From: Gelatoporia subvermispora B
Lineage: Eukaryota; Basidiomycota; Agaricomycetes; Polyporales; Gelatoporiaceae
Direction of reading: 5' to 3'
Assembly (NCBI GenBank): GCA_000320605.2
Contig: KB445791.1
Location: 1,468,298-1,532,297, forward strand
DNA: 64,000 bases
The position numbers were made by a program, and so were the translations under genes. Shown one piece after another: positions 37,154 to 49,671 of the stretch (the stretch's first letter is position 1; each line of letters opens with the position of its first letter). Below the pieces are notes generated by a model. It was not told the DNA's origin. It did no database searches and worked only from the letters and a program-made list of their open reading frames with translations.

Positions 37154-39716
37154 ATGCTTTCTGCTTCCATGGCTTCTCGAAGGCCGTTGTCCGTGTCCGG
37201 GGGATTGCCAAAAGGTATGTCGCGGTCTTCCTCCTCACGATCTGTACTCATGCAGCGGCCAGCCGATCTCTCCGAGCGTTCCAGCTTGTCACCTGCTGGT
37301 GGTGGCCCGCGTTGGCGTGCAAATGGTACCGGGCAGTTCGTTGATTCCGCATCTACGGACTGGGAGCTCTCGGAGGAGCTCGTCAAGCTCCAGCTAGGCG
37401 CCAGTACAAACGATTCTGACGCCCAGATTCGTACGCCGCCGCAGTCCAAGGCTGCGGTCGTGCAGGTGCACGAAACATCGCCACTAGAAACTGCTTCGGA
37501 GGATAGCCTGGATTCCAACTCGTCCCATGCCATGGACCAACCGATCGCACCGTCCCACTCGCGAGGCTCCTCGGGTGACACCAGCGTGTCCCACGTGTCC
37601 GCCGTGTCCACGAACAGTCAGACTTTGCGCGCGACACCGTTTGTATCGCTCAAGGTAGGGGCCGTCGGCGAATCCAGGAATCGCCCGCATTCATACAGCG
37701 GTGGGCTGTCCAGCTCGGATTTGACTCGTCTCCAGCAAGCGGGCAGTCCCAACGGTAGCAAGGGAGAGTCCTGGTCGCCTAATGGAACTCCGGAAAAGCC
37801 CTCCAATGCAGAGCAGCCGACGTATCCTTCGCTTTCCAGCCACCAGGCCAATGCTCGTTCACAAGACTACCAGCAATTCACGACTCGCCCGGACGAGTTC
37901 CAGGTGGACTACCAGGCGCAGCAACGCCAATTCAACCCGCTACCCCAAGGCTCCGGCAATACTCCACCCACTTTCGTTAGCGGCAGGCCGAGCAACATTG
38001 CAACGAGTATACCATACCGGCAGCCCCCTCGCGCGTTCAACCCGCAGATCCAGGTCCCGCCTGTCATGCCCAGCCCACCCAGCTTCGGATACCCGGCGTC
38101 GCTGCATCCTGCGGCGATGCCCATTAACAACAACCAGCAACAGTTGTACGAGATGATGTTGCCGACGCCCCCGCTGGAGAACCCCGCGATGGCGCGCTTG
38201 CAACAACAGCATGGCGTCTTCTCCAGGAACCACCAGCACTCGGCATCTGATCCCGCCCCGCTTCGCGATCCGGCCGCCATGGCGCTCTTGAATAGCAACA
38301 TGCAGGCATTCGCCGCGAGCCAGATGTACGGCGCAGCGATGCCCCCGCCCCCGCCGGGTGCCCTAGGCATGTTCACGGGCCAGTTCTACCAGCCGGGCGC
38401 GCCGCAGGATGCGTTCGCCTCGCCCGAGCTCGCTGCGCAGATGATGGCGCGCCTGCAGACGCCGTACCCAGGGCAGTTTGGCAGCCCGGTCCCTGGTCAG
38501 GCCATCCCTGTCCCATCTACCCCTGGAAGTGCTGGCACAGCAACGCCGAATTTGAATAATGGGCCCAGTGCGAACAACCGCAAGTTGGGTCTCTACAAGA
38601 CGGAGTTGTGTCGTAGCTGGGAGGAGAAGGGGAGCTGCCGCTATGGCGCCAAGTGCCAATTCGCCCATGGTGAAGAAGAGCTGCGGAAGGTTCAGCGGCA
38701 TCCCAAGGTTTGTGCCCTTCTGTGATAGCGTTCAGCCTCCGTATTGACGACGACATTGGTTGCAAATAGTACAAAACAGAGATCTGTAGGGTAAGTGTTC
38801 TAGCTCGTCGAAGCCGACGCCGCACTGACGCATGTTTTCTGGCGCAGACGTTCTGGGTCTCTGGATCGTGTCCGTATGGGAAACGATGCTGCTTCATCCA
38901 TACTGAACTGCCGGCATCTGGGGCGCCACCAGGCGCAGAGGGTGTTCCTCCGCCGACCAATCCAGATGGCCGTGCCCGCTCTGCCAGCACGAATAGCGAT
39001 CCCAACGAGCCACCCAGCTCGCTTCTCGCCCGTATCTCGGCGAAGCGCAACCAGGAGGGTGGGATGAATTCCGGCTCGGGCAGCGTTAGCACCACGCCGC
39101 CGTCTAATGGGTTCCAGATCAACAGCGGGCGTCCGGGGTCTCTACGGGTGGATACCTCGGTACTCGAGGCGAATGCGGTGTCCAAACAAAACAAGTCTGC
39201 ATATCCCACATATGCGCACAATGGTATCCTCCTCCCGACCGGCGAGGAAGTCACCGCCCGGTCGCCCGGGCCTGTCACCGCAGGCCCAGATTTCGGCCGG
39301 CACGCCAGTTCCAGAATGGACATCGTGGGCTCCCAGGTACGTCGCTTAGTGCCCTGAGACTAGTCTGATGCTTACCCGGGCTTCGCTAGCGCATGGGGAA
39401 GGCTTCGGCGAACCCGAGCGTCCGCCACTCATTCAACGGCAGCGATATCCAGCTCGACTTCAGTGCGGCTACGCCTACGGCGACGAACGCGTCCGCTCAG
39501 TATGGCATATCGTCTCCGGAGCAGCAGAAAAGCTCGTCACGCATCAATGGGCACGTTCGCTCTGGCAGCGCAGGGAACTGGGGCAGCGCGACGGGCTCAC
39601 GCTTGACCGCGTACCCGCTCTCGTCCATCCCCGATGGAGAGCTCAAGGCGAACTACCCTTGGGCAGAGTACTCCGCGGGGGGCTCGCTTCTCTCTTCCGA
39701 GAAAAATTGGGCGTGA
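37154..39716 (+). CDS. Tandem CCCH zinc-finger protein (TTP/Tis11 family)
   Basis: Four exons, 37154-38707, 38770-38790, 38848-39336 and 39390-39716, give 796 residues. Two C-x8-C-x5-C-x3-H fingers lie at about 486-505 and 524-543. Each has a YKTE(L/I)C lead-in and they are separated by the classic 18-residue linker (ending RHPKYKTEI). This arrangement defines the tristetraprolin/Cth1-Cth2/Zfs1 group, which binds AU-rich elements in mRNA 3' UTRs and promotes decay. The long N-terminal half is Ser/Pro/Gln-rich and contains [14 protein letters not shown] and PPPPP stretches. The C-terminus is low complexity. A 21-nt exon encodes only YKTEICR, including the first cysteine of finger 2. The ATG at 37154 is the first in frame; the frame is open upstream to about 37085, so a longer start through a leader exon is possible. 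Confidence 0.92.
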
Positions 39717-40310
39717 CTAGGACCGTGATCTGCAGCGGGACGCCCTTGCAAGAAATCGTATGGACGACTGTGTTGTTCGTTTCGGCATGGACAGATACGA
39801 AACGAGTCCCGTTTACCTCGTCCTGGGTACGAGGGAGCGGGGCTCATGCCTTCATGTTACCAATGTTCCGAAAAGTTCCTGATCCCCTTCCCCTCTTCTC
39901 GATGACGTGTTTGTGTCTGTACCCGTTTGTGCTGCTTGTCCCATTGCTCATCTTTTCATGTTCGCTCATCTCGTCGAAACCAGTTTGACTTATTCTCGGA
40001 GATAGTTTGCTACTACCATCATCCTGTCCACATCTCACTCCATCGTCGACACATGTTTATTCTATATCGTCAATGTCAATACAGTACGCTTGCGTTGCAC
40101 TTCCGAGCCGCAGACATCGTTTCTAGCCGTGTATACCTTAGTGCGATCCAGGCGACTACTGATTAGCACAGGGCTACTACACGACTCAAAATATAGGCTG
40201 TACATAGTACACGAATGAGTCTATGCGCGGCTTTTTGGAAATCTACAGCAAGTGGTATATGGTATCTCTAGTGGGCGCGCGTAGTTTGTGGGTGCTCTCT
40301 AGAGTGGATA
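39717..40310. other. Convergent spacer, CCCH gene / choline kinase
   Basis: 594 bases holding the 3' UTRs of two converging genes. It is AT-rich with TTTATTCTA-like stretches near 40052. No gene or structured RNA is evident. Confidence 0.5.
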
Positions 40311-41918
40311 TCACGATATGATCCCCAATGCACGGATTTCCCTCCGGAAGGCATCTATGCGGCATTGGGCATATCCAAGGTAGTCAAACTCCGGCTCTCC
40401 ATCCAACCCTTCCAGAAACTCCCTCGCCTGGACCACACCCCACACAGACCACATCGCGTGCGAGGCGGGAGACCACGCGCGGACTTGGTCTTCCAGTGTC
40501 TGCAACTTCTCTTCATCAGAAGAAGCGGACTTTGGCGCATCGTCTGCCGTCCTGCCCGAGGCATCATGTTTGAGATATGCACGGTAGAAGTTCCGCCGCT
40601 GGTCGCCGGTCGGGTAGACTTTGGGGTTAAGCAGGTGCGGAGTGCTACTATGGTAATTGGCCGTCCATTCATGGAAGTGGTTTGCAATATCAAACGCCGC
40701 GGCGTTGAGCCCTGCGTATTCGAAGTCTACAACGATAATCTGCGGGTGATTAACGTAAGAGTGCGGGACGACGTCATACAAAGGTTAACGTACTGAGTGA
40801 TGCTCCGGTAGCCCCGGCTTTAACGTCTTCAACCTAAGGAGGTTGCCATACTGTGTGTCGTTGTGGGAGAAGACCCTTCTGCTGGGGCCGTGGGAGCTCT
40901 CGTAATCATGCAGCCATTGAACGTATTGATTCCATTCTCGCTCGAAGGTGTCCAAATCAAGGCCCTCGCGGATTGCTTCTGGGGCAGCAGGCAGTCTGAG
41001 GACGTCACGCGCCAGGATCAACCATGACTCCACGTTCTGCTCAGTCGCAACACGCCATCTGTTCTCCTCGCCATCTGCTGGAGGCAATCGACCCTCCACG
41101 GCCACGACATCCACCCCATGGAGCTCAGCCATGCGCCCACCGATCCACGAGCTGATGGTCTTGTCGCGTAGGTCATCAGCGGTGAGCGCGGTAGACTCGA
41201 AGTACTCTTCTACCCGCCCGTTCTCGAAGGTGCCGTACACGCGCGGGCCAATTTGGTATTGGGAAGACAGCACATGCAGGGTGTGTAACTCTCGCGGCCG
41301 GGATATCAAAGCGCCTGAAGAGGGGCCGTACACTCGAAGGAGGACGGTCCGGGTATGGGGGACGGCAGGACATGACACGAAGAACACGTCGTTGGTAAGC
41401 GAGCCTGAGACCTTGTAAACCTTCATCAAGTCTGGGGTGATCTCATGTGCCGCCCATGATAGCACACGTAGCGCATGGAGGATGTGGAGTAATTGCTCAG
41501 CGAAGGCTAGCGACTTGTACCGTCTGTTTGAAAATGGGGGTCAGTTAGGAGTAGGACGACACGACGAATAGCGTCAGACCAAGGTGGAAGCGCTGTCCTG
41601 TTCCGCAACTGGTTAGCTTGCCGGCGAAGCACCAGCGAGAGCTAAGGTATCAGGCAGGCAATAGGACACTTACCGCGATTCCAGTCTTGCATGACAATGG
41701 AGAAGACCTTCTACCCGCGCAGCGTTCGCATCTCCGTTCACGCTCTCCAACGGAAGTGCGATGGAAGATGACGAACAAGCCGGGGTTGTGCCGATAGTTA
41801 CGCCGTCATCAGCCAAGCTGCGTAAGGATGTGGTGGATGTTCTGTTCAACGGGAGGGATGACCGGCTGTAGGGCGCCAGAGGCGGGGTAGGAGACTCTGG
41901 ACCAAGCGTGGGTGGCAT
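40311..41918 (-). CDS. CKI1: Choline kinase
   Basis: Three minus-strand exons, 41918-41674, 41523-40794 and 40739-40311, give 467 residues. The enzyme phosphorylates choline with ATP, the first step of the CDP-choline (Kennedy) route to phosphatidylcholine, in the cytosol. Visible motifs are KVSGSLTNDVFFV with the ATP-binding loop, the Brenner phosphotransferase motif SHNDTQYGNLL with the catalytic Asp, and the choline-kinase signature IIVVDFEYAGLNAAAFDIAN followed by HFHEW. It includes an RVYGPSSGALISR strand. The N-terminal 80 residues are low-complexity, as in other fungal choline kinases. The first intron is 150 bases, longer than its neighbours, and its CG|A join restores ESRRYKSLAFAEQLL. 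The frame continues upstream to an ATG at 42026, which would add 36 residues; I cannot decide between them. Confidence 0.93.
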
Positions 41919-42026
41919 CTGACTGGCCGAGGTGAGAGAGAGAAGACGAGAAAAGTTGATCACGTTGAGCAATTTGCTGAGGACAGAGGGCGTGGAGCGG
42001 CGCGATGTGAGCGAGAATGCAGCCAT

Positions 42027-44033
42027 GGAAGTTTTCAACAGAACCCGCGCTCGCCACAAAGGCCGGTTCTTCACGCTTTCGTCGACGACGTGGGCGGCAG
42101 TGGTGAGGGATGCGGACCAGAGGGGGTTTCACCAGAGCCTGGATCCACTCAGGTCACACGACTCCGCGCCTTCAACACGACTTTCGACCCCACAACGGCG
42201 CCGCCACCATGACCGGCCACAAGTCGTCTCTGATCAGCAACATAGACCCACCGTGCAACAACTCCTAATTTCTCTCCGGAGCGCTGGTCAGCCCACCTCT
42301 GCCAGCTCCGACCTCCTCCCAACTCATGGGTCATCGCTACCTGGGCCAACATGACCCCCTGACGGCCACGTGAAACTTAGCAGCCGCTATCAGTAGTAAG
42401 TGGTGCCCGTCCTTCGCTCTCGCAGAATAATCTCGCAAATTCCTCAAGTACCAGCTGGTGCATGTCAATGCAACGGCCTGCCGGGCCCTGACCCAGATCG
42501 GCTATTCATGATTGCCTTCACAAAGGACACGCGCAGCAAGGCGAGAACGCCTAGCAAGAGTGCTTTACTCGGCTCATACGAGTGCCATGTTACGTGTCGC
42601 ACGATTCTCGAACCCTAGTTGCTGTTTTTGTTCTGATCAGTCTGTGTTTCCCCGAGGATATCGAGGCGATAAGTATGTATCACTGCGATACCAGTCTTGA
42701 GAGCTTGAGATATGGCACTTCTTCTCTCGGAGATGGTACCTTCGAAGATCAGTAGGCCTTCTCAGATGACCACTATGCCGACATAGCACTGGGACACGAC
42801 TCAAACTGTAAAGGTTCGAAGCTTTTGGTGGCAGGATGCTGAGAATCCGGACGGGGTGTCGCCGGCATCTATAGGGTCCTCTTTAAATCGTTCGGCTTTG
42901 TGGCACCCATGGCTCAGTCAGACTTACTTCTGGTGCGAGCATTATAGTAGAGGCCTGGGTTGTGGCATCTAAGCGGCTGCTCTTCCTAGGCTGGTGACGT
43001 AGGGCGACTCTAGTGCCCGTTCCGCAGCCTATACAGTCTGTATAGTCCTGCGATTGATGTTACCTTCAGCAGCAGCAGCAGCATGACAGCGTGGACGATG
43101 CAATCTGCACAGCAATCTTGAGCGATCACATGCCGTCTTTGCACACTCCAAACGCAGTAGTTTGTTATTCGCTATCTGTACGCTTAATGGTCTACATACA
43201 TCAGCCGGTTACTTTGGCGGAACAGGGTTCCTAGGGGGAATCGATCGGGTTCTCATTCAGTTCAATGCTGGCACTGCCAATCTCTATTGCTGATCTACAA
43301 GTTTGCCTTGAGGCGAAGCTCACAAAAGGCTCCGGGGGTCAACCAAATTCATTCGAAGGACGTAAAACAATGCACTCGTTCCTCGATGCCTTATGCGGCG
43401 CGTCCCTCCCCTATCCCCTTGCAGCAATCGGAATCCCTTTGCGTCCCGCCGTGATGCATATCTTAGATGTAATCTCGAAGAAGTCTTGCCGCCTAACACT
43501 GATCACCTCACCACCAGCTGTAAGCCTGGGCCGTATCGACCTCTTGACATGGAAGTGATCTCGCCAAGCGAATAACGGCCGCTCGAGAGCATGTAGGCTG
43601 CACATGCTTTCCCAAGATTTTGCGCTCCGGCGGAGTCAAGACTGACGTTCTCGAGTACTCACGTCGCTGCTAAATGGCGTTTGAGCGATCGGGCGCAGCG
43701 TACACGTCCAGATGAACCATAACAGTTGCTAATTATGCGTCGGCCTCTATCTCGAATCGTGATTGTATCCGAGCTAATCATGCTTCTCTTCGACATGGTG
43801 ACCTGCACGAGCTTAGCATGGCATGTGAATGCACACTCTGCGTGGATGGACTCGACAGTCCATGACCATCGTTTTCGGCGCCCAATGTGGATCCTTGTAG
43901 GACCCCATCACAAATTCCTCGTGCACCGAACGCGATATACATCGAAAGTAGTACGAGCTACAAGGGACGCAGAAACAAGGAATAATGTAATTGCTACAGT
44001 CCATGATTGCAGTCTAAATGTCTGAGAGATTTT
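42027..44033. other. 2-kb spacer, no gene recognised
   Basis: Should hold the choline kinase promoter (right of 42026) and the transporter 3' UTR (left of 44034). A CAGCAG run lies at about 43065-43083. A plus frame at 43265-43558 has no domain. No RNA gene or mobile element is evident. Confidence 0.45.
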
Positions 44034-46644
44034 TCACACTTCTGGCGCCAATTCCGAGCTTCGCATGCTTCCCGCATATTTTTCCTGATCCGTAACGGAG
44101 CCACTCTCCTCCTCAGTGAACAGATTTCGCATGAAGAGCGAGATCTATACAGGGATAGTCAGTCTTGCAACACGAGGCTGTGAGTCGAGAACGACTGACC
44201 AATAGCGCGACGCCTAAGAACGGACAGCATACCATCCATATGGTCTGCACATGGAAGCGCCATCGGAATTTGAGAATGTACGGCATCAGTAGGCACGCGT
44301 ACCTTCAATGATAACGCCAGTGCGTTGAGAACCTCCGGTCGGAATCCTTGCGGCGGGTACGAGTCGAGGTACTGTAATACGTTCGAAGTAGATATTCCAG
44401 TAGGTAGTCGCTCAGTCAGCTCCGCTTGGTAAATAGCGCCTGCGACAGCCTTGAAAGCGGGTCAATAAATTGGGTGGATAAATTAGTCAAATTTCTGTAC
44501 CAGCCCGACTGTCGCTCCCGTGAATCTGACGAGGAAGAACGCGCTCGTCCCTGAGGCCACGTCTCTCCGCCGCAGTGCACGCGTAAAGATTTGATATGGA
44601 GCATGGAAGAGCATTCCAATCCCCACGCCAGCGATGAGAATAAAGAGACTTTGCAGTATTCGCGGAGTTTGAGTGCCAAGTAACATCATCAAGCCTGCGA
44701 ATTTGATTAAGGCTATAGACAGTGATCACACGAAGACTCCTACCGAATCCTGTACACGCAATGGCGAGTCCCAGACAGGTCACAAATTTTTGACCGCTGG
44801 TATCCATCTTGCGTTTTTGCCAATAACCAATAAACCATGCGGCTGAAAATGTGCATGAGTTACATCGAAAACGACAACGGAATAAGAAAACGCACTGGGC
44901 ATTGACGCTAGTGAGGACCCGAGTGAGTAGGGAAGCATCGCTAGGCCGGCCTCGAGAGGCGTGAAGCCATTCACGCCCTAGTCCCCCCATGTCAGCAATT
45001 GGAGTTCAGAACTGTCGATACAGCACGCACTTGGAAGTACAGTGCCAAGTAGAATGTGCCAGCATTGAACGCAAAGTTGTGCAGGAAAATAATGAATAAA
45101 ACTATAACTGTTTTTTGTCAGCTCAGGAGCGCACCAGCAAGGGAAATTTGTACCTATTGTCAAATCTCGGAATGCGATCGGAGGAAAGAGTGCATCTCTC
45201 TTAGTACGTGTTTCGTACACGCCGCCAGACACGAGGACGACAACTCCAACTAGTATCAGCGTGATGGTCGTGGCTTCGTCAGCTGAGAACGCAGGGAATC
45301 AGAAGCGATGTCTCCGCAGCAGATACTCAGCAGAACTCACCGCGGAGATTGGTGGCATTGTTGAGGCCAATCACGATGCAACTACTCCCACCCATGAATA
45401 GAATACTGTACACAAAATCAGCTTCGCTAATACACCGGTGACTCAAGAACTCACAGGCCAAGGAAGTCAAATGTGCGCCATAATTTGGACCATGTCGTCC
45501 CACTTTCGGAGCCAATCTGCACAGATCGCAACGAGAAGCACAGCACGATAAATGCTGCTGCACATATCGGGAGATTGAGGAAGACTATATTTCACGTGAG
45601 ATTCAGATTCGGAGAAGGTAGGGGAAAGTAGTCACAAGCCCATCTCCAGCTCAGGGTACCAGCTTCGCCTTGTCGAAGCATCAGTCTCATCACATTACAT
45701 AAGAGGCTGAGATATGCTCACCGCTGAATAGTCCACCCAGTAGAGGCCCCGCTACAGCAGAGCATGCCCAAGTCACGCTAAGAGCTTGAGACCATTTCGC
45801 TTGGCTCTGGACATCGACCAGTTCGGATGTGATAGTCCAAACCAAACTGACAATACCGCCCCCGCCAACACCGGCGATGGCGCGAGAGGCTATCAACATT
45901 GTTATCGACTACACATTTGAATGAGTGAGTTCGATCAGAATTGCGGACAGTGATAAGAACATATACCTGTGCGGCGCCACAAAGGGCTGATCCGACAGTG
46001 AAAATAAGCATGCTAGTATACAACACAGTCTGCACATTGTTTGAGAATTGGATCATTGAAACGAGCGCGTCCAATGAACTCACCCTGCGCCCGACAAGGT
46101 CTGACAATTTGCCATACAGTGGTTGAAACGCAGTCTGTGTAAGCATGTACACGACGGAAACCCACGTATACTCATTTTGGGAAGCTTCGAATTGAAGGGT
46201 GATCGTCGGAAGGATGGTAGATACAATCGTCTGCGAGGGCGTTAAGCGTGCTTCAAAGCGATGATATGTCTTACTCACTGCGTCTGTGGTTGCCAGGAAT
46301 AAGGTGAGAGCAGCGCTAAGATCGAAGCGCCGATTAGAGCAAGCGCCAAGGAACGAACAGGCAACCCACCCAATGTGCGCGAGCAAGAGACGCGTCGTGG
46401 ACAACTGTTGCTGGCCTTCTTTTCTAGACGCGATCGAGACCAGAGTGGAACTCGATGCAGCGCTTGTGGTAGGTGATGGTTGGGAGGAGTTAATCTCAAG
46501 CACCGACTGAAGAGTGTCGCATGACAGACTGGGGGGAGGGGCGAGACCAACGTCAACACTCCGGACAGACGTCGCTGTGCTTTTTGTGCGATCAAGGCTT
46601 TGGCGAAAGCAAGGTGAAGCGAGAGAGGATCCTGATTGAGTCAT
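44034..46644 (-). CDS. Major facilitator transporter, 14-TM DHA2 type
   Basis: Fifteen minus-strand exons give 624 residues: 46644-46279, 46230-46084, 46029-45967, 45908-45722, 45668-45636, 45584-45455, 45405-45341, 45282-45154, 45107-45031, 44977-44896, 44842-44744, 44694-44501, 44449-44303, 44244-44200 and 44144-44034. It is probably a proton antiporter exporting drugs or small metabolites across the plasma membrane. The first helix reads LTLFLATTDATIVSTILPTI. Motif A is PLYGKLSDLVGRR; ASRAIAGVGGGGI follows; motif C is AGPLLGGLFSG. A central ATTITLILVGVVVLVSGG helix and VNGFTPLEAGLAMLPYSLGS are typical of the 14-helix group. The about 90-residue N-terminal tail is Ser-rich and cytoplasmic. 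The substrate cannot be read from sequence. No biosynthetic cluster or regulator lies beside it. Confidence 0.92.
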
Positions 46645-47846
46645 TGTCTTTTGTCCTAGGAGTGTCCGTACCCTTGTAGGACAGAGGACAGTCTGTCTCT
46701 AGAGTAACTGGAGGTATAAATGACGGCCAACGCTCGTAGTATTTATGTGTTCCAGTGGAGTATGCGTCTCGGACATGCGACAACCCCCGTGTGCTGAGAT
46801 TAACGTCATGGTCATGACTTTTTCCAGCGAGGTTCAAACAGGTTTTCATTTCTCTCATTCTAGAAGAGAGCCTGTGGTAGGTAGTAGATTTGGAAAAGCG
46901 ATTCGTACCGATGGAATTCAGACCGATGGAATTCTCAGGCAGAATCAAGCATTATGTCGGTTGATTCTTGTTAGACTTTGCACCCTTCTTTCGGCGATTA
47001 TAGGAGCCTAGACTGCGAAGATTACCAGCTTCCGCGCGCGAGAGTTCGATTAGCGAATGACGCCTCGTTGGCGTGCACGTAGTGGATCCGTTTCGCCACG
47101 GGCTCCAGGTACCGTCATAGGGTCATGGTATGCAGGGGCACAGAGTTTCTTGAAGGAAAGTCAGCGAATGCCGTCCTCTTGTCACGACTCCCCCGATAGA
47201 CAGTCATGCTTCCGGTATCCAGAAATGCCCTCTTGGGTATGTACGTATTTGCACAGTGCGCTTGGCGATTGCGCTTCTCCAGAGGGTAAACGCATAATTC
47301 GAGCCGCTGAACAGAATCAAAGGCGGATTGAGGGAATTTTTCAGACGGAAGTGTCAAGCCCTAAGAAATACACGCACGTCCAGCAGATTGGCTGAGCAGT
47401 TCACCAGACGTGCACCCTTATCATGGCTCCTACCGCGAAATAGGTCATTATGGCCGAGAGCGAGCTTGGCTGAGTGAAGGATTTACAGCCGATCTACCGT
47501 TTGGCTAGATTGTGGACATTCAATTATCTCCCGCTACCTCGGCCCTGTATCCCCAGATGGCCGGCAGCCATGCAGATGCGCGGCAAATACTACGCATATT
47601 GTATCCAACAATACGATACGTACAAATTCGCATGCGAGGCTCGTATTATGTAGCATTGGATCATAAATCGGCCCTAGTCCCGATTCAGGCACTTGCGCAT
47701 GGTACCGATGTGGTGGACAATGTGCAGCCGACCCTCTATGCTGCAGCCCTCTTCCTCTGTTCTGGTTCTTCATCCCGATGATCTGATAAAGCGAAGACAG
47801 CAGGCGTGTGCGGTGGCGAAGGCGAACGTGGATGGCATGGAAAAAA
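46645..47846. other. Spacer between transporter and DnaJ genes
   Basis: Upstream region of the minus-strand transporter and 3' flank of the minus-strand DnaJ gene. Only short unrelated frames are present. No repeats or RNA genes were recognised. Confidence 0.45.
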
Positions 47847-49671
47847 TTAGAAACCGATGAGTCCCCTGATTCTGTGCCATGTCCGAGATACCCAGCCAGC
47901 TGGGAACGAAGATGGAAAAGAATATGTCGTACCGTTTTCATTGGGTTCCGCTGATTTGGAGCCAGGATCTTCTGAAGTAGGCGAGGAGGTAGTTGATCCG
48001 CGATCGCGTGTGGTAGACGTCGTGGAAGTTCGCACTTCCACCTCATCAGCGTACTGCTGTAAGATCTCTCGCTGTCGCTTCGTGAGGGATCTAGAAACAT
48101 CAACGCGACGTAACGGTGTATTAGCAAATGAGGGAATAAACTGCAGGCGCGAATGCCTACCTGGGCAATTGAACGTTGAACGTGACAAATAAGTCCCCTT
48201 TATCACCACCTCGAGAGAGGACTGATGGAACACCGCGGCCTTTGAGAATCATTTCTTCTCCCTGCTGAGTGCCACCAGGCACGCGTACGTCTACATCTCC
48301 GTCTAATGTCGGGACTCGGATTCTACCACCAAGGAGGGCGGTATGCAGCGGAATCCGGGCGTCGTGGTACAGATTGTTACCTTGACGGCGGAACACTTTC
48401 GAGGACATGACCTGAACGCGCACCAGGAGATTGCCCGCTTGACCCTTCCCAGACACTGGAGCATCCCCGGCGTTTGGTATCCTGAGAACCATACCGTTTT
48501 CGGCGCCTGAAGTCAAATAAATCAGAACAACGTCGTCGTCGAAACGGAGCCGACACCACGCTTACCAGCCGGGATATCAACCTTGACGGATTTCCGTGTT
48601 CTTGTCTGACCGACTCCTCCGCACTCTCCACACTGACTACCGCGCGGCACGATAGTTCCCGTCCCGTGGCAATCCCCACATGTGCTTGCCATGTGGAACC
48701 CACTATTGACGACGAACGTTGTGGTTCCCGTACCGTGACAAGTCTTACATGTCGAGCGTTTAGCACCAGCTTTCAAGCCGGTCCCGGAGCATGTAGAGCA
48801 GGGTACGACAGGAGTGATATTCACTGTCCGAGACGCCCCTTTGCAGGCTTCCAGAAAGTTCAGGGTAACGGTTGCTTCAATGTCGTCTCCTTGCATGTTC
48901 TGTGCGAACCCAGCGCGTGACCTTCGTCCGCCGCCGAAAGCACCGAAGAGCTGCTCGAATAAATCTGCCTGAGCGTGAGAGGCACCAGCATTGAACATCT
49001 GAGAAAAGTCTCCGAAACCGCCGAAGCCGCCGCCAAACGGGTTCTGATCATTTGAAAATGCATTAGGATCAAAGCCTTGCTGTTGAGATGCAGCGCCATA
49101 TTTGTCGTAATTTGCCCGCTTCTTCTCGTCTTTCAGGATCTAGAGCTAAAGTCAAAACTACGTGTCTACGCAATCAGCACAGGAAATACTCACGTCGTAC
49201 GCTTCCTGTATCTCGACAAATTTCGCCTGCGCATCCTTATCGGGATTTGTGTCCGGATGATATTTACGAGCGAGCTGCCGCGCACATTCAGTTTACCTCC
49301 TATGACGACGGCTCATGATTTAGACGCACCGCAAAATACGTTTTCTTGACTTCTGCAGGTGTGGCATCCTTCTTTACGCCCAAGACCTCATAGGGATCTT
49401 TTGAAATCGAGCGAGGAGCCGACGAATGAAAGGCACGCTGCGACTCTTCATTTGGTCATCAGACAGCTGAAAACATGAGCCATGCACTCACCCTCTTGCC
49501 AATTCGAGCTGACGGAGAAGACTTGATAACTGTCCGGTACCGTTGGGAGCGGGTAGAAGTGGTACCAATACCGCTCGAGAACCCCCGTACACTAGGTCCG
49601 GCGTGAGGGTGGTTGCAGGAGTAGGAGGAGACAAATGAAAGTATTCGTTGAGCTGACAGGCGAGTGTGCAT
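47847..49671 (-). CDS. MDJ1: Mitochondrial DnaJ co-chaperone (Mdj1 type)
   Basis: Six minus-strand exons, 49671-49492, 49437-49330, 49274-49194, 49139-48566, 48506-48161 and 48090-47847, give 510 residues. The protein stimulates the ATPase of matrix Hsp70 during folding. An Arg/Ser-rich N-terminus (about 1-70) suits a mitochondrial presequence. The J domain begins at about Asp74 (DPYEVLGV) with HPD at 102-104. A Gly/Phe-rich linker follows ([12 protein letters not shown]). The zinc region begins at about 237 with four CxxCxGxG-like motifs: [24 protein letters not shown] and CGECGGVG. The C-terminal substrate-binding domain contains [17 protein letters not shown]. The final exon encodes a Ser/Thr-rich tail ending in a basic amphipathic segment, a common Mdj1 feature. 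All splice phases agree. Confidence 0.94.

Noticed and set aside
41524..41640. Extra small exon inside the first choline kinase intron (ALPPWSDAIRR frame)
   Set aside because: No donor gives the right phase without a stop; a single 150-base intron joins ESR to RYKSLAF in frame.
42820..42850. GGTTCGAAGC resembling a tRNA B box
   Set aside because: No matching A box or cloverleaf stems at the correct spacing.
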